A stretch of DNA of 64,000 bases from Obelidium mucronatum (Eukaryota; Chytridiomycota; Chytridiomycetes; Chytridiales; Chytriomycetaceae). A program made the position numbers and the translations under genes. Positions 1 to 11,498 of this stretch are shown here, piece by piece. The stretch covers positions 186,001-250,000 of the forward strand of contig JAIVFH010000011.1 in NCBI GenBank assembly GCA_025765595.1. Direction: 5' to 3'. Under the pieces are notes generated by a model. The model was not told the DNA's origin. It saw nothing but the letters and a program-made list of their open reading frames with translations, and did no database searches. Every line of letters begins with the position of its first letter. The first letter of the stretch is position 1.

Positions 1-2222
1 AAAAGAAAACCACAAACCTGCATCAACAAATCATCACAGATTTTCGTCAATTCCGCATTTTCTTGAGTTTTGGTATCCACAGTTCGCTCAAGCGCTTGCG
101 CATGCAACTCAACGCGAGTAATTTTCACTTTCAAAGCAGCAATCTCTTTTTCAAATGCGGCTCTGACGCGAGCGATTTCCACGTTGGCGCTGTTTAGTAG
201 AGAATGATTGTCAGTGTAACGACAGAAACCCCCATCACTGAAAACCAACACCATTCAAAAAAAAATAAAAATAAAAAGTTACCTCTCCAGTTTTTCTTCA
301 GCATGTAATTTTAACGCCTCATACCGCTGTTCCCCTTTCCTTCCTTCCTCCAACGCTTCTTCTCTTGCCTTCACGAGTTTCAACGAGGCTTCTCGTTCAT
401 CCTCCAAATCAAGTCGTAATTGCCTGTGCCGCGCCAATAAATCAGAATGCTCCTTTTTGAGATTGTCATGTGATGTTGTAGTTTCCGCAACTGTTGCTCG
501 CAGAGTTTGAAGTTCCAACGAGGTTTGGGCATCGTCTTGTTCCTTCTTGGCTAGGGATAAGAATGCAGAGACAGATTTTTAAGAGACAAAAAAGTGGCTT
601 TCGAAAGTTGAAAGTATACCAATAAGCTCCTTCATGAAATGCTCCCATTCCTGCAGGGTTTTCTCCATTCTCTTTTTTGATGCTTCAGAGTCGATTCGAC
701 GGGTATCCAAGTCCTGAATCTCAAGTTGAAGAAGCTCAAACTCTTTTTCAAACTTTTTTTTTGGAGAGCCAAGAAATGTAAATCGTTTTCTGTCAAATCA
801 AAGTCACTTTAACAACGTTTTTTTTTTACCTTCATGGTTAGTTCATTGCGAACAATAGATACATCGCGTTCTGAATACTTTGGTACACTGTTGGGGGTGC
901 TGAATACGCTGTGGAGTTCGTACATTGCTGCTGTTGGTGCACTCTTTGTTCCTGGTCCATTCGCATTTCCTCCATTTATACTTTCAGTAGTGGCTGTACT
1001 ATTTGATCGTCGATTCATCATTCCACTGCTGTATCTAGATAAACCAGCTGTTGGAGTGGATGCTGGGTTATAGTGGCTGTTTAAGGACGTGGCAGAGTTG
1101 ACGGGGGAGTTGAAGCTGACAAGTGGTTCATGACTTTGATTCTGTATTTGTTGCTGTTGTTGTTGTTGTTGTTGATGTTGATGTTGCTGCTGCTGGTGTT
1201 GATGTTTGCCAAGTGGTGTCCCGCCCCGCGGGAGTGAGAGAATAGGTGGGTACTTGATGGCAGGAGAGTCTGCGCGGGAAAGGGCGGCATATGATGTCAC
1301 GCCTCCTTTTTGGTGCGGTCGCGGCGTGGCAGAAGTAGAAAACAACGGTGAAAACGCGTTTGCTTCCCGTAAAGAGTCTTCACATGTGTTGGAGGGTGAA
1401 GTGACCAGAAATGGCGACTCTCCAGAACTGGCAGAATTGAATTGCATCTCCGAATCAAATGAAGAGCGCGGCATCTCCGATGCAAATATATCAGGCGTTA
1501 AATCAGGCGCCGGTTGGGCCTGTTGTGGGAGAGACTCTTCAGTCAGGTCTGTGCAGAAAGACGACGTCGGCGATCCCCGCGGAGAAAAGAATTCGTCCTT
1601 AGTAATGACGGATGGCGAGCGCGGGGCGGCTTTTGTTGGCAATTCGTGGCGTTCAGCGGCGGGCGGGATTTGCGGCGACGCGTCTTTTTCGGCGTCTTCT
1701 TTTTTCGGCGCCGCGACGCCGACGCCGACGCCGAATTCGAAGCCGAAGCCGATGCTCGAATGCGGCCGCCCGGCGTCGCCTTCGAACGCCGGCGCCGCGT
1801 GCAGCGCCGAGTGCGCGCGCCGCAGCGTTTTGTTCGCCGCGAGACGCGCGGACGCCTTTCGCATCGAAGAAGGATAAAAAGAGTCGAAAGAAGAATGAGT
1901 CACATCTTGGCCTTCGCCGTAAAACAAAACACAAAAGACGCACCTCGCTCTCCGCCTTCATAAACACCTGCCGCAGCGGACTCTTGGGCGACCCTGCCAC
2001 AGCGGACGCCACAGTGACGGACCACGGAAAGACGCGGTTCCAGAAGGGACTCGACGGGGTTGGATTCGGATTCGGATTAAGGTTCTGGTTCTGGGACTGA
2101 TTAAGGTTAAGATTCTGGGACTGGGACTGTGTTTCGTCGGTCGAAGCATTCGCGGCACTCAGCGCTTCGAGAAGCCGCGGCTTCGTTGGCGTCTGTGGGC
2201 GGCCAAACGCGAAGCGGTCCAT
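1..2222 (-). CDS. TACC-family coiled-coil protein, 5' complete, last exon(s) off the left edge
   Basis: TACC proteins bind XMAP215/TOG microtubule polymerases and act at spindle poles and microtubule plus ends. I assign five exons from splice signals and phase: 2222-1944, 1855-830, 752-620, 550-283 and 189-18 (626 codons). The intron after position 18 leaves the window. Exons 1-2 encode a low-complexity N-terminus: Gln/Asn repeats near residues 35-50, a Gly/Val/Phe stretch, a Gln/His run around 1141-1205 and many Ser/Pro. Exons 3-5 are a continuous coiled coil. It contains the TACC signatures QRYEALKLHAEEKL (exon 4) and ENAELTKICDDL (exon 5), which I recognise from animal TACC C-termini. The ATG at 2222 is 174 nt from the stop of the upstream Cys-rich gene in the same orientation. 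Exon 1, intron 1 and the start of exon 2 recur three more times in the window. The family call is firm; the intron 1 acceptor is the least certain boundary. Confidence 0.85.
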
Positions 2223-2396
2223 TGGCGTTGTTTTGTCTCAGAGAGAGTTTTTACTTTTTTTGTGTTTTGTGTTTGCCCAAGCAGTGCAAACGGAATACTG
2301 AATACTGAACAATACGCTTTACTATAGCAACTAATATCTGAAGTCAAATAAAGAAAGAGAAAAGGAGCAGCAATCCACTGACACGCGCTCGTGAAC

Positions 2397-5300
2397 TCAA
2401 ACAAAGAAAGAGATGAGGAACAGCAATCCACTGACACGCGCTTGCACAGTCTTACTGCCTGATCCCATAACAAAGAGGTTGTTTTTGCCCACAACTTGCA
2501 CTTGCGACGCTGAAACTGCTGGGGTCACAGCATCTGGCTTCACTGGCTGAACATTGACAGATCCAGTGGCTGTCGGAACGTTCGAAAAGTTGTTGCCCAC
2601 GGAAGAACTGCCAACTCCTGCATTGGATCCAGAACCCTCAACACTGCCACCATTCGCACTCGACTCAACAGCCTGAGATCCACCAGAGACTTTGACGATC
2701 ACTTCGCTCTGGATAACTTCAGAAGCAACAATGGCAGGAACAGAAATCGGAACGGCGTTCTTGGATCCTTGATTACACAACTGAGCGACTTGTTGAGATC
2801 CATTCACAATACAAGCGTACACCTGCTGCTGATTTGGTTGGACAGTGGTTGCCCCAATCAAGGGTGTCGAAACTTCTCCTTGCTTGCATTCTTGGCGGAT
2901 GCTGTTGGAGTTGTTGACTACACAGAGGAAGCACGTGGATCCTGTTCCGCAGTTGATTGTGAAGGATGGCGCCGTTGATGTGGCAGTGGTGGTTGCAGGA
3001 GTGGCGATGGCGGTGGTGGCGACAGTCGTGGAGGAAGAAGTGGAGCTGGAACTATTTGCAGTGGTCGAAACTGAAGTGCCAGTTGAAACAGTCGATGTAG
3101 CCGATGTAGCAGTTGACAGCTCGGTTGGAGCAGTTGATGTCGCAGATGAAGTGGTGGACGAAGCTGTTGTGCTGGAAGTGGCGGTGGCAGTAGTAGTCGA
3201 CGCGCTCAAAACCGTGGATGCAGTAGTGGTACTCGAAGTCGAGGTTGGAACAGGACACTTGTTGTTCAAACACGTCACTCCACCGCTACACTGTCCACAA
3301 GAGATCACTCCATCACATCCATCACTCGCGGTCCCACAGTTCAACCCACTCGCACACGTCTTCAACGGCCACCCGGATCCAGGAAACTCTTTGGCGTTCA
3401 ACGAGATTGCTTTTTGGTGGTTTGAAACAGCACCGCCAAGACATTTGCCAAAGATATCGAGAGTTCCTTGACAGAACGAGTATTGAACCAGTGCCTCGAC
3501 TTTGCAGGACGGGAAGGTGAAGGATGAAATCGCAAATGAGACGGATTGGGCACGCTTGTTGTTGCTACGACGAGCTGCAGGCTTGCCCGTGACAATCGAT
3601 GCATCTACAAATGTCTTTCCTCCGTCAAGAGAAAGGGAGAGCGACGTAATGGAGCCTGTATTGCCAGTCCACGTGAAGGTCAGGATTTTGGTTTCGGCCG
3701 AGTAGGATGCAGCGACTGGGACTGGCAGCGTGGCCTGGATGCAGTGGGTCTGGATGGTTTCGACCTTGTTTTGGTAGCAAAATAAGAATGGCAGTTAAAA
3801 TACAGAACGCTCCAAGAATCAACGGAAATAGTACTCACAAACGTAGAAACGCGGTCAATGTTGGTGGTTGACGACTGGCAGGCTGATGTCGCGCAAGACT
3901 TGTATCCATTCAAGTTCATGTTACTGCCACAGACGGCAGTAAGATTTGCAGCGGAAGTCGCCGTTTGAAGATCAGACAAAGAGCGAATCTAAGAAAGTGC
4001 GTGTTCAAAAAAAAAACCCCCGACAGATTTGTGGAGAGTTGGTCTCTTACGTTGGTCAAACAGGAAGCAGCACACGTTGGCGACAAATTAATGACATCAG
4101 CGACGAGAAGCGAAACGTAATCCGAATCTTTCAGCGGCGTTCCACACGTATTTGGCTTGAAGGCGCCACAGACTTGACCTGGAATGGAACAAGTGGCAAG
4201 CTGAACAGATCCCCCGCATCCATCGTCGACATAACCGCAGTTCATGCTCGCATCCGGATATTTCGTAGTGGGGATACATTGCGCCTTGCAATCGCCATTC
4301 ACGAGAGTCTGGCCGTTGGGACACGAACACGGAATTGTAGACCCACATCCGTTAGACGCCATGAACATGCGACCTTCGTTGAAGCCAAAGGAAGAACAAG
4401 TCTTTGGGGTACAACATGAACCATCCGGCTGAAGCGAACGTCCACCGGAACATCCACACGAGATTTGACCTGCACAACCATCCGAAATAGAAGTGCTCCC
4501 GGTAATCAACCCCAATGAAGAACAAGTCTTTGGAATGCAGCAAGGTGCACAGTTGAGAGTTCCCCCGCAACCATCATCGATGGCTCCGCATTTTCCAGAA
4601 CAGGTTTGTGAAGGAATACAACAGCCACCAAAAGGTTTAGCATTTCCATTGATTGACGCAGCGCAAACAGCGTTAGGATCCGAGCAAGAGCATTCAGACA
4701 GACTTATTCCGGCGGAAGTATCGCATAGAGCGTCGCCACACCGGAGAGCGGCGTAGTACAAGGCAGGGGTTCCCTTACTCGACTTCAAATCACGTTGACA
4801 GCCTCTTCGGCCGCCACACGTCTGCGGATATAACACAATCTCTTCTTTGGATAAAAATTGCATCTGCGTGAAACTAGTGCTCGGGAAAAGTGCTTTGACG
4901 GCGTCTGCGGGTTCTGCGGAAAGACAGTCTTTAGAAGTCCTAAACTTGATTGAAAAGTCTGTTCCGTCGAACTTGAAGTGCTTGCCGCATGATGTTGAAG
5001 CAAGCTGCTGTCCTCCGTAGTTTTTATATCCAAACAGACCATATGTTGTAGACAAGGGTACTCTTTCGGGGGAACCAACTGGGACAAAGTCGTAGTCAAG
5101 GGTGCAGCTCTGGGAACCTTTGGTGACAGTAATTATATAGCGATCGAGAGTATCGTGCACCTTGACAGAAGCTGAATTGGTGCCGTACATTTTGATGAAT
5201 GATGGGCACCAGGGATCTTTGATTCCAGCAGTCCATGTGAAATCGCCCAGGTCATCAACGGCAAAGTTCAGAGCAGACAAGCAACGATATTCAAAAGCAG

Positions 5301-5682
5301 GATCGATGGCAATGCCACAGATTTGAGAGCCAGGATTCAATTGGTATCTGCCAACTGGTGCCTTGATATTTACACCAATGTACTGCATGGTGCATTCCAA
5401 ATTACCGCTGTAGAAGTGGTAAGAGATATAGCCCGGATCCATGGCGATCTGATAATTGGGAGGAAAGGGGAACGAGCATCCGCCTGGGAAAACAGGTTCA
5501 GCCTCGCCCCCAGTAAATGACTTGTAGCATTCAGGGACGGTTGGAGCCAGCGCTTCGCCCAGATTAGAAATGCATTTAACGCCTCCGCCACGCAGGCTGT
5601 AGTCTCCTTCCGGTAATAGTACAGTCTCAGCAAGGCTTGGCTTAGCTGCAAAGAGGGACAAGAGAAGCAAGAGTAGCAACAT
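2397..5682 (-). CDS. Secreted cysteine-rich, Ser/Thr-stalked, probably GPI-anchored protein, copy 1
   Basis: Three exons: 5682-4051, 3988-3839 and 3764-2397, with introns of 62 and 74 nt (GTAAGA..TTAG and GTGAGT..CAAG). All junctions are phase 0 and the product is 1049 aa. Order: signal peptide (MLLLLLLLSLFAAKPSLA, cleavage near residue 18); an unrecognised ectodomain to about residue 310; four Cys modules of the type C-x-P-x-T-C...DGCGG...C-x-C to about residue 500; a six-Cys segment across exon 2 (PTCAASC...SCATSAC) loosely like CFEM domains; a fifth DGCDG module; a mucin-like Ser/Thr/Ala stalk; a small four-Cys domain; and a hydrophobic C-terminus (VSGLLFLISFFV) typical of GPI signals. I infer a cell-wall or surface protein. 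The DGCGG modules suggest carbohydrate or matrix binding, but no catalytic motif is visible. The function is unknown. Confidence 0.9.
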
Positions 5683-5768
5683 TTGGAGTTTTTTTTTCTT
5701 CTTTCGTTTAGATGTTAGACTCTCCCGTGTTTATACGTATTCTAAATGAAAAGATTTTTTGGTGGTGT

Positions 5769-5980
5769 GTCTGACATTGGTGAAACAGACAATTCCAAGA
5801 ACCCTTATTTGTGAGAGTACGTTGAACACTTCCAGCACTAGATGTTGATGTGGTTAATTTGGATGAAAGAAACACATTTTTAGTCTTCAGTTTCTCTTGA
5901 TTCGCTCTCAACGGAAGCCCTTCAGTGAAATATGTTGACTGAAAAGAATTTTCGGTGCGTCTGAGAGCGGTGAAACAGAC
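5769..5980 (-). promoter_or_regulatory. Duplicated dyad upstream of Cys-rich copy 1
   Basis: Two copies of an imperfectly repeated block lie about 87 and 277 nt upstream of the ATG (5769-5790 and 5959-5980). Each has inverted arms GTCTG and CAGAC separated by 12 nt, with GGTGAAA inside the spacer and a GAAAAGA(A)TTTT tract alongside. The 190-nt spacing and both dyads recur in the other three units, so they may be a protein-binding site. This is inferred from position and symmetry only. Confidence 0.4.
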
Positions 5981-6124
5981 AATTTAATGATTACATCTTA
6001 CAAATCGTTCCGTCACTTCCTCATCTTTATTTCTAATATTTGTGTCTCAACACAAACACTCAAAATTAACAGTGCTGTGTAAATTATAAATAGCAAACGA
6101 GAGAAGCAACGCTGGCAAGTCCCC

Positions 6125-6232
6125 TCAGGCAAATCCTCCCCCGAGCAACGAATAAGTGAGCTGCGCTGCGTGTGCACAAGATGCGAAAACTAAAGCTGCG
6201 AGTAAGAGCATGAAATTGGTGGCAGATATCAT
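6125..6232 (-). CDS. Possible 35-aa secreted peptide, copy 1
   Basis: A short frame of 36 codons starts at an ATG in a good fungal context (caacaaaATG). It encodes MISATNFMLLLAALVFASCA, then HAAQLTYSLLGGGFA and a stop. The first 22 or so residues look like a signal peptide, leaving a mature peptide of about 12 aa. An AATAAA lies about 80-90 nt past the stop. The same frame is intact in unit 2 (one Ala to Val change) but shifted at an A-run in units 3 and 4. It lies upstream of the Cys-rich gene on the same strand. It could be a chance frame in a promoter region or the first exon of something longer. Confidence 0.4.
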   Translation of the reverse strand: MISATNFMLLLAALVFASCAHAAQLTYSLLGGGFA

Positions 6233-6239
6233 TTTGTTG

Positions 6240-7439
6240 CCAACTGGGCTGCTTTTGTTGTTTTTTTAATCAATGTGGCTAACATGCTGCTTGGAAAAAT
6301 TCATTTCGTGTGGCTGACACACATAGTCTCTCATTTCTCACCACGCAATGACTGGAATGCCGGTATGGAAGATAAGCAGCGGGCAGCCCTTTTACATGCT
6401 CAGAAACGGACACATATTTCTGCCAATTTGACATTTGGATTTCAACCAACAACTTGATGCAGAATTCCCCGTAGGAAATCAGCAAACTCAGCAACTAGAG
6501 TCGCATTATTAGACTATTTGGTCCCATTGGTTGTTGTGAATGTGCCCTCTCGGCGCTTTTCGGAACTATTGAACTTTCGAAATGACAAAATTCATTTGAG
6601 TGCGAAAGGCGTGGACTGGAACCTCCAGATCCGATCTCGGCCCTTAACCAGCATCAGTTTCGACGTAAAAGAGGTGGGAATTCGAATGACGGAGAGATAG
6701 GGAGTGGAGGATGACGTGGTGCGCCGTTGCCAGTTGTGGTACATACCACCATTACTAATACACCTATACTTATTGCCCCATTATTCATGCAACCATAACC
6801 AGTATTATTTGTATTTATTCAGTATTACTTTACGATACTCAGCGCCGACAGTTGCGCGCACGCCGCCTCGAGCAGCTGACGGTCTTCGCGCAGACTGAAG
6901 CGGCCCTTGAAGACTGGTTAAGACTGGTTTGTGTTGTTAATTCGACTTTAGACTTTCCATTCGATTCCATTCACTCAACTCTCGTACGCCCCCGATGCGA
7001 GCACAGGGTGTGGCACGTCGCGCGGTCGCGGGCCAGCCGGTCCCGAGTGGGAGTTCTTGATCAGTCGCTGCATTTTTTATTTCATTTCTTTGCTCTGTTT
7101 ATCATGCAAAGAAAAGAAAAAAGGAACATCATTCATCCTCCTTCTCAAGAAAGGGAAATCCAAACAAGTGGTCGTCCTTCTGGTATGAATGCTTGATTTC
7201 AACATTGCCGCCAGTGAATTTGGATTGCGATCCTAGCTCAACCAAGACGCTCAAACACTCCTGGGAATAGAGACTTCGAAGATGCTGTCGAGTTGACAAG
7301 TGTGGAGATGGACATTATAGAAAAAAAAGCTCCTGTGCGGTCTGCTGAGCAGCGACGCAATCAGTCGTGACGTTTTGTTTGAATGAAGACTGAATGACAT
7401 TCAAACAGAGTATCCACTCCTAATTTACCTATATCGATA
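6240..7439. other. Unit-conserved spacer without a recognisable gene
   Basis: This sequence is shared at high similarity by all units. It contains a GC-rich patch (about 6850-6900 and 7005-7045) and AT-rich flanks. Short frames exist, but none is kept open in all copies and none resembles a known family. I see no tRNA or other RNA gene. Confidence 0.5.
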
Positions 7440-8064
7440 TCACATCACACCACAGGATGATTCGATTGACAATCGGTTCAACAAGTAACTTAACCGACTT
7501 ACTAAGGCTTTTGTTGGCAGTTCGTGGCGTTCCGCGGCGGGCGGAATTTGCGGCGACGCGTCTTTTTCGGCGTCTTTTTCGGCGTCTTTTTCGGCGTCTT
7601 TTTCGGCGTCTTTTTCGGCGTCTTTTTTCGGCGCCGCGTGCAGCGCCGAGTGCGCGCGCCGCAGCGTTTTGTGCGCCGCGAGACGCTTTTGCATCGAAGA
7701 AGGAAAAAGAATAAAAAGAGTCGAATAATCGGATGAGTCACGTCTTGGCCTTCGCCGTAAAACAAAACACAAAAGACGCACCATCAGGAAACAGGGGTTT
7801 TTGCCGAAATAAATTTTGATGCATTTGTTGTATTTCAAGGATCTCAAATGCAACGTGATGCATTTCAAATGAAAGAAATGATTTCCTTGCATTTTAGATA
7901 CAATTAGATGCATTTTAAATATAAGGAATAATTGCTTCTATTTCAGAGACACTAAGATGCATTTCAAATACTCACAGATATTTTGATGAATTTGAGATGA
8001 TTTAGATGAGTTGAGATTTCTGGACATAGACTATGTGAAACTGAATTTCTGCAAGGAGTTGATT

Positions 8065-8197
8065 TCCTAGGGATTGATCCCAGGCACATAAGGCAAAGCT
8101 AGGGGTAGATCCCAGGGACTCTAAAGTACTTCCTAGGGATTGATCCCAGGCACATAAGGCTAACCTAGGGGTTGATCCCAGGGACTCTCAGGGACTA
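8065..8197 (+). repeat. 66-bp direct repeat, two copies
   Basis: Two adjacent copies start at 8065 and 8131 with TCCTAGGGATTGATCCCAGG. Each also contains a diverged half-copy (CTAGGGGTTGATCCCAGGGA). It lies inside the TIR element. Confidence 0.75.
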
Positions 8198-8698
8198 CCT
8201 AGGGCTTCGTCGGTCCCTTACCATCACCAACCCATCATTAACTCACCGTTGGCTTCAGGTAAGGGTGGTGGTTGATAGCCTGCTGCACGCACTAACGCTA
8301 TTTTTGCAAAATCAACACCCGCCCCTCCCAACCGGATTGCCTTGTGCGCATAATTATTTTCTTAAAAATTTTGAGTTGTACATCATGTCTCCTCACTCAA
8401 TAAACATTTGGAGGGTGGTTCTTGGGCTTGCAGTGTCACCATTGGCTCTCCCACTCCCCCATTTTACACCCAAAAGAGACTGGAAATAGTTGATTCAAGG
8501 TTACGGACTTTGATTCCCAGCACTCTCTTGTCGATTGCAGCAAGAAAGTCTATCAGTTTTTACTAACGAGTGATTTGATTTTCTACGTGTTGGTTTGCTC
8601 TTGCTGCATGACCTGATGGGGATGCTTTTGGAGTTGCATTGGGGTGCTTTTGTCATTACACTACACAGGAGTGCTTTAAGCTGGAAATCAAAAAGAGC

Positions 8699-9062
8699 TA
8701 AGGTGAGAACGGGGCAGGGGTCACTGGCCACCCCTGCCCCAATGTGCTGGGGTTTGGGGCAGGGGTCAGCTCAAACCCCGCCCGCAAACCCTGCACACCC
8801 CCAAGGGAAGAGAAAACATCTATTAAAAGCCAATTTAGCTGGCAATTTAGTTGAATTCTCACTGCTTACATGGTTTCCGACAGCAGTTTGGCTCAGTTTG
8901 GCCAAAACGGGCACAACTCCAGAGGTAAGCCACAGCCCCGGGGGTTGCTCCGGGGGCTGCCCCGGGGGTTGCCACGCGGGGCGTGGGGAAATCCTGGCCC
9001 CGACCCCCAAAGATGCAGGGAAACGCCAGCCCCAACCCCAACCCCGCCCCGTTCTCACCTTA
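8699..9062. mobile_element. 364-bp hAT-like MITE
   Basis: Terminal inverted repeats TAAGGTGAGAACGGGGC are flanked by a perfect 8-bp duplication AAAAGAGC (8691-8698 and 9063-9070). The 8-bp duplication fits the hAT superfamily. The interior is GC-rich, with repeated CCGGGGG blocks near 8935-8975, and has no coding capacity. Confidence 0.8.
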
Positions 9063-10335
9063 AAAAGAGCGTACAAACGACCGTACACTGGGAAACAATC
9101 CCTTCTTCTCCAAGCGGAGCTCAAGTAAAGATAAAATTGTTATAATATGATAGCCGCTTATCATATTTATTGCATTACCAATGTGTGTTCAATAATAAAG
9201 AGGAGATTCTTAGGAGAAATCACGCGTTCTTCTAGAACTCAACGCCCACGTTCCCACTAAGTCACATAAGCCGTCGCTTAGACTATATTGCCGATCTAAC
9301 TCTGTTTATTTAATCACACATAAAGGAAAATAACAAAAATAACTTTTAAATAAACTAAATAAGAAGAATAACTGGACTACCAGGATATACTCAGGATTCG
9401 AGTTGTGCGTTGGGAACTGGGTGGACGGTCAGGGTTCGCGTGTCTTTCGGGATTGCTCATCAATGATAATGGAATAAACATTTCTTCAATACGTGTACAA
9501 AACGTTTAGACACAAAGATCACGTGCCCCTTTTTGCATGTACAAAATGAGATGTTTTTTTTTCATTGTTAATTTGTTCCAAAGAGCCACGCAATCTCAAC
9601 ATGCAACTAGGCCGACAATGCCGCCAACACCTCCCAGACTCCGACCAAAAATATGAGATCCATGGCACCAGCGCTTTCTGGCCTTTTGGTTGATGGTCTG
9701 CTTTGTTTGATGGTCCGAGTGAGTACCCTACCTTAAACCTTCCATTAGACTAACACCTGCCACCTGACCCCAATCCTACCAATGAACAGACACAAATCAG
9801 CGATTTTTGACCAGTATTCATCGCGAAAATTCGGGCTACTTGACTTTGTGAGTTGCATTATTTATTTGGGGTCATTGCTCACCACACACATGAAAAAAAC
9901 ACAGAAATCGCAGCAACATGCTGCACAATGCTGCCAACTTCCTCGACTTCCACCAGAAGAGTCGCCGCTGCCGATGGTCTGATGACATCCGATTTCATGT
10001 AAGTACAACTACTAACCCAAAATTCATCTAAAATCGTTTGCTTATTCTATAGGTATCCTTTTGTTTCGAACAGATCAGCCCCTGGTTCTTTGTTGCCGCA
10101 GCTGTGAGTGTTAATTCTTGACTTGAATTGATCGCAGACTAACATACGCTTTCAGGCTTAACACCTCCTGGATCGAATCAACGAATCATGCTCCTCAGCT
10201 CCAGTGTACTCAGTATGCATTGGAGATTCCGCCTGATTCTTTGACACTAGCACAGATGGAACAGAAATCGACTCGGGGAATTGGCGGAAAATCAAGCAGA
10301 TGTTGGCCGTGGCAGCCAATTGAGTGTCATGGGTA
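9063..10335. other. Non-coding interior of the TIR element
   Basis: This is AT-rich sequence between the MITE and the Harbinger element. I see no gene, no convincing repeat and no RNA gene. Confidence 0.5.
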
Positions 10336-10529
10336 TTAGAGCATCTCCAACAGGGGATTTCAAAATACAAAATGTGACAATATTTGAAAACACTTTTGAA
10401 AATGTTTGTCACAGCGGAGTTTCAAAATACATTTTGTTTTGAAAAAATCTATTTTCACATTTCAAAAAAAGAAATTTTGAAGCTCCCGAAACACCACTTT
10501 CAAACAGCCAACTACTCCCAAAAACGCGT

Positions 10530-11396
10530 ATGCCACCCAAAACTCCAGGAACTGAAAACTACTCCGTTGATGAGGACATAGCCATTGCAAAGGCTTACAG
10601 TGCTGCAAGTCAAGATGCAGTTGTAGGCACAAGTCAAACCAGTTCCCAATGGGACGAGAAGCTCTTTGCAGCATTCAGAGTACAAATCCCTGGCACTGCT
10701 AGATCAAATCCGAATGCTCTAAGGCAGAGATACAACAAGTTAAACGCAAATGCAAGTAAATATGTGGGAGTACATGCCTTTGTGTTCTCAATTGACCACA
10801 GCGGCTGGACTGACCAAGACTACGAGAATGCATTAAAAGAGGCATGGGAAAAGGAGCCATTTTCGAACAAGATGAAATACGACCGAGTGAAGCCAGTGTG
10901 GGAAGTGTTGAAGGACCTGCCAAAATGGGTGTCAGCCAACGAACCAAAGAGGCCATGTGGAAGGAACCCACCAGCACCAGCTACTCCCATACCAGCTACT
11001 CCAGCTACAGTTTCGCATCAGATAGATAATCCACAGTCAGATCCAGTGACTCCAGCTCCAGGAAGTTCACGTGGGGTTCCTGGAAACAAGTCAGCAAAAA
11101 GAGCTCTTACCGAGTCTAGCAACGAAATCAAGAAAGTGGAAGCACTTCAAGCATTAGCAAATTCGCATATGTCTCTTGCAGAGAGCCAGAAGAAGTTAAT
11201 GCTGATGGCAAAGGAGCGAAATGAACATATGCAAGAGGAAAGAGATATGAAACTCTTTTCTAACGAATATGAGCAAGGGTTAAATGCAATGGGCAAACAA
11301 CTCCTGGCCCTCAAACGTAGAAAGGTGATGGAGAGAATTGAAAGGGAGATGGGAGGTGACAGCGATCGCAACGAAAATGAAATTGGAGGAGAATAA
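10530..11396 (+). CDS. PIF/Harbinger ORF1, Myb/SANT-like DNA-binding protein
   Basis: A 288-aa single-exon protein. Residues of about 10-110 form a trihelical Myb/SANT-like region (NYSVDEDIAIAKAY, then W-rich spacing ending WEVLKDLPKW). It is followed by a Pro/Thr linker and a C-terminal charged helix (LMLMAKERNEHMQEERDMKL), as in the NAM-associated C-terminal domain of PIF ORF1 proteins. In this family ORF1 binds subterminal DNA and helps bring the transposase to the nucleus. It converges on the transposase gene across a microsatellite. Confidence 0.85.
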   Translation: MPPKTPGTENYSVDEDIAIAKAYSAASQDAVVGTSQTSSQWDEKLFAAFRVQIPGTARSNPNALRQRYNKLNANASKYVGVHAFVFSIDHSGWTDQDYENALKEAWEKEPFSNKMKYDRVKPVWEVLKDLPKWVSANEPKRPCGRNPPAPATPIPATPATVSHQIDNPQSDPVTPAPGSSRGVPGNKSAKRALTESSNEIKKVEALQALANSHMSLAESQKKLMLMAKERNEHMQEERDMKLFSNEYEQGLNAMGKQLLALKRRKVMERIEREMGGDSDRNENEIGGE

Positions 11397-11424
11397 TTAA
11401 AAAAAAACGCCTTCCACTTTTAAC

Positions 11425-11469
11425 ATAATAATAATAATAATAATAATAAATAATAATAATAATAATAAA
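11425..11469 (+). repeat. (AAT)n microsatellite
   Basis: About 15 trinucleotide units lie between the stop codons of the two convergent Harbinger genes. Confidence 0.9.
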
Positions 11470-11498
11470 ATGATTTATTTTGTTGTAGATTTATTTTT

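Larger units (their letters stand above)
1629..7503 (+). repeat. Tandem unit 1 (about 5.9 kb)
   Basis: This is the first of four head-to-tail copies of a segment. It runs from a point inside TACC exon 2, through the TACC start and the Cys-rich gene, to about 1.8 kb upstream of that gene. The left edge is where similarity to the other copies begins, just before cttttgttggca. The right edge is where the same motif restarts at about 7504. It is the only copy without a transposon insertion. Confidence 0.85.

Noticed and set aside
1514..2100. Long plus-strand frames opposite TACC exons 1-2 and opposite the Cys-rich genes (for example 2845-3471)
   Set aside because: They are low-complexity (Arg/Val/Ala) antisense shadows of GC-rich or Ser/Thr-coding exons and match no domain.
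6279..6494. Conserved minus-strand frame (MRLWLLSLLISYGEFCIKLL and following) in the spacer, also at 17689-17946 and 30323-30601
   Set aside because: Unit 1 has a stop three codons after the shared ATG and unit 4 a deletion. The nucleotide similarity of the units alone explains the shared frame.
8595..9145. Overlapping frames in the GC-rich MITE
   Set aside because: They arise from CCGGGGG repeats inside a non-coding 364-bp element and end at its borders.
9123..9320. Possible solo LTR in the TIR element resembling the 25227-25356 insertion
   Set aside because: Only a short TTCTTCTAGAA-type match is shared; no termini or duplication could be placed.
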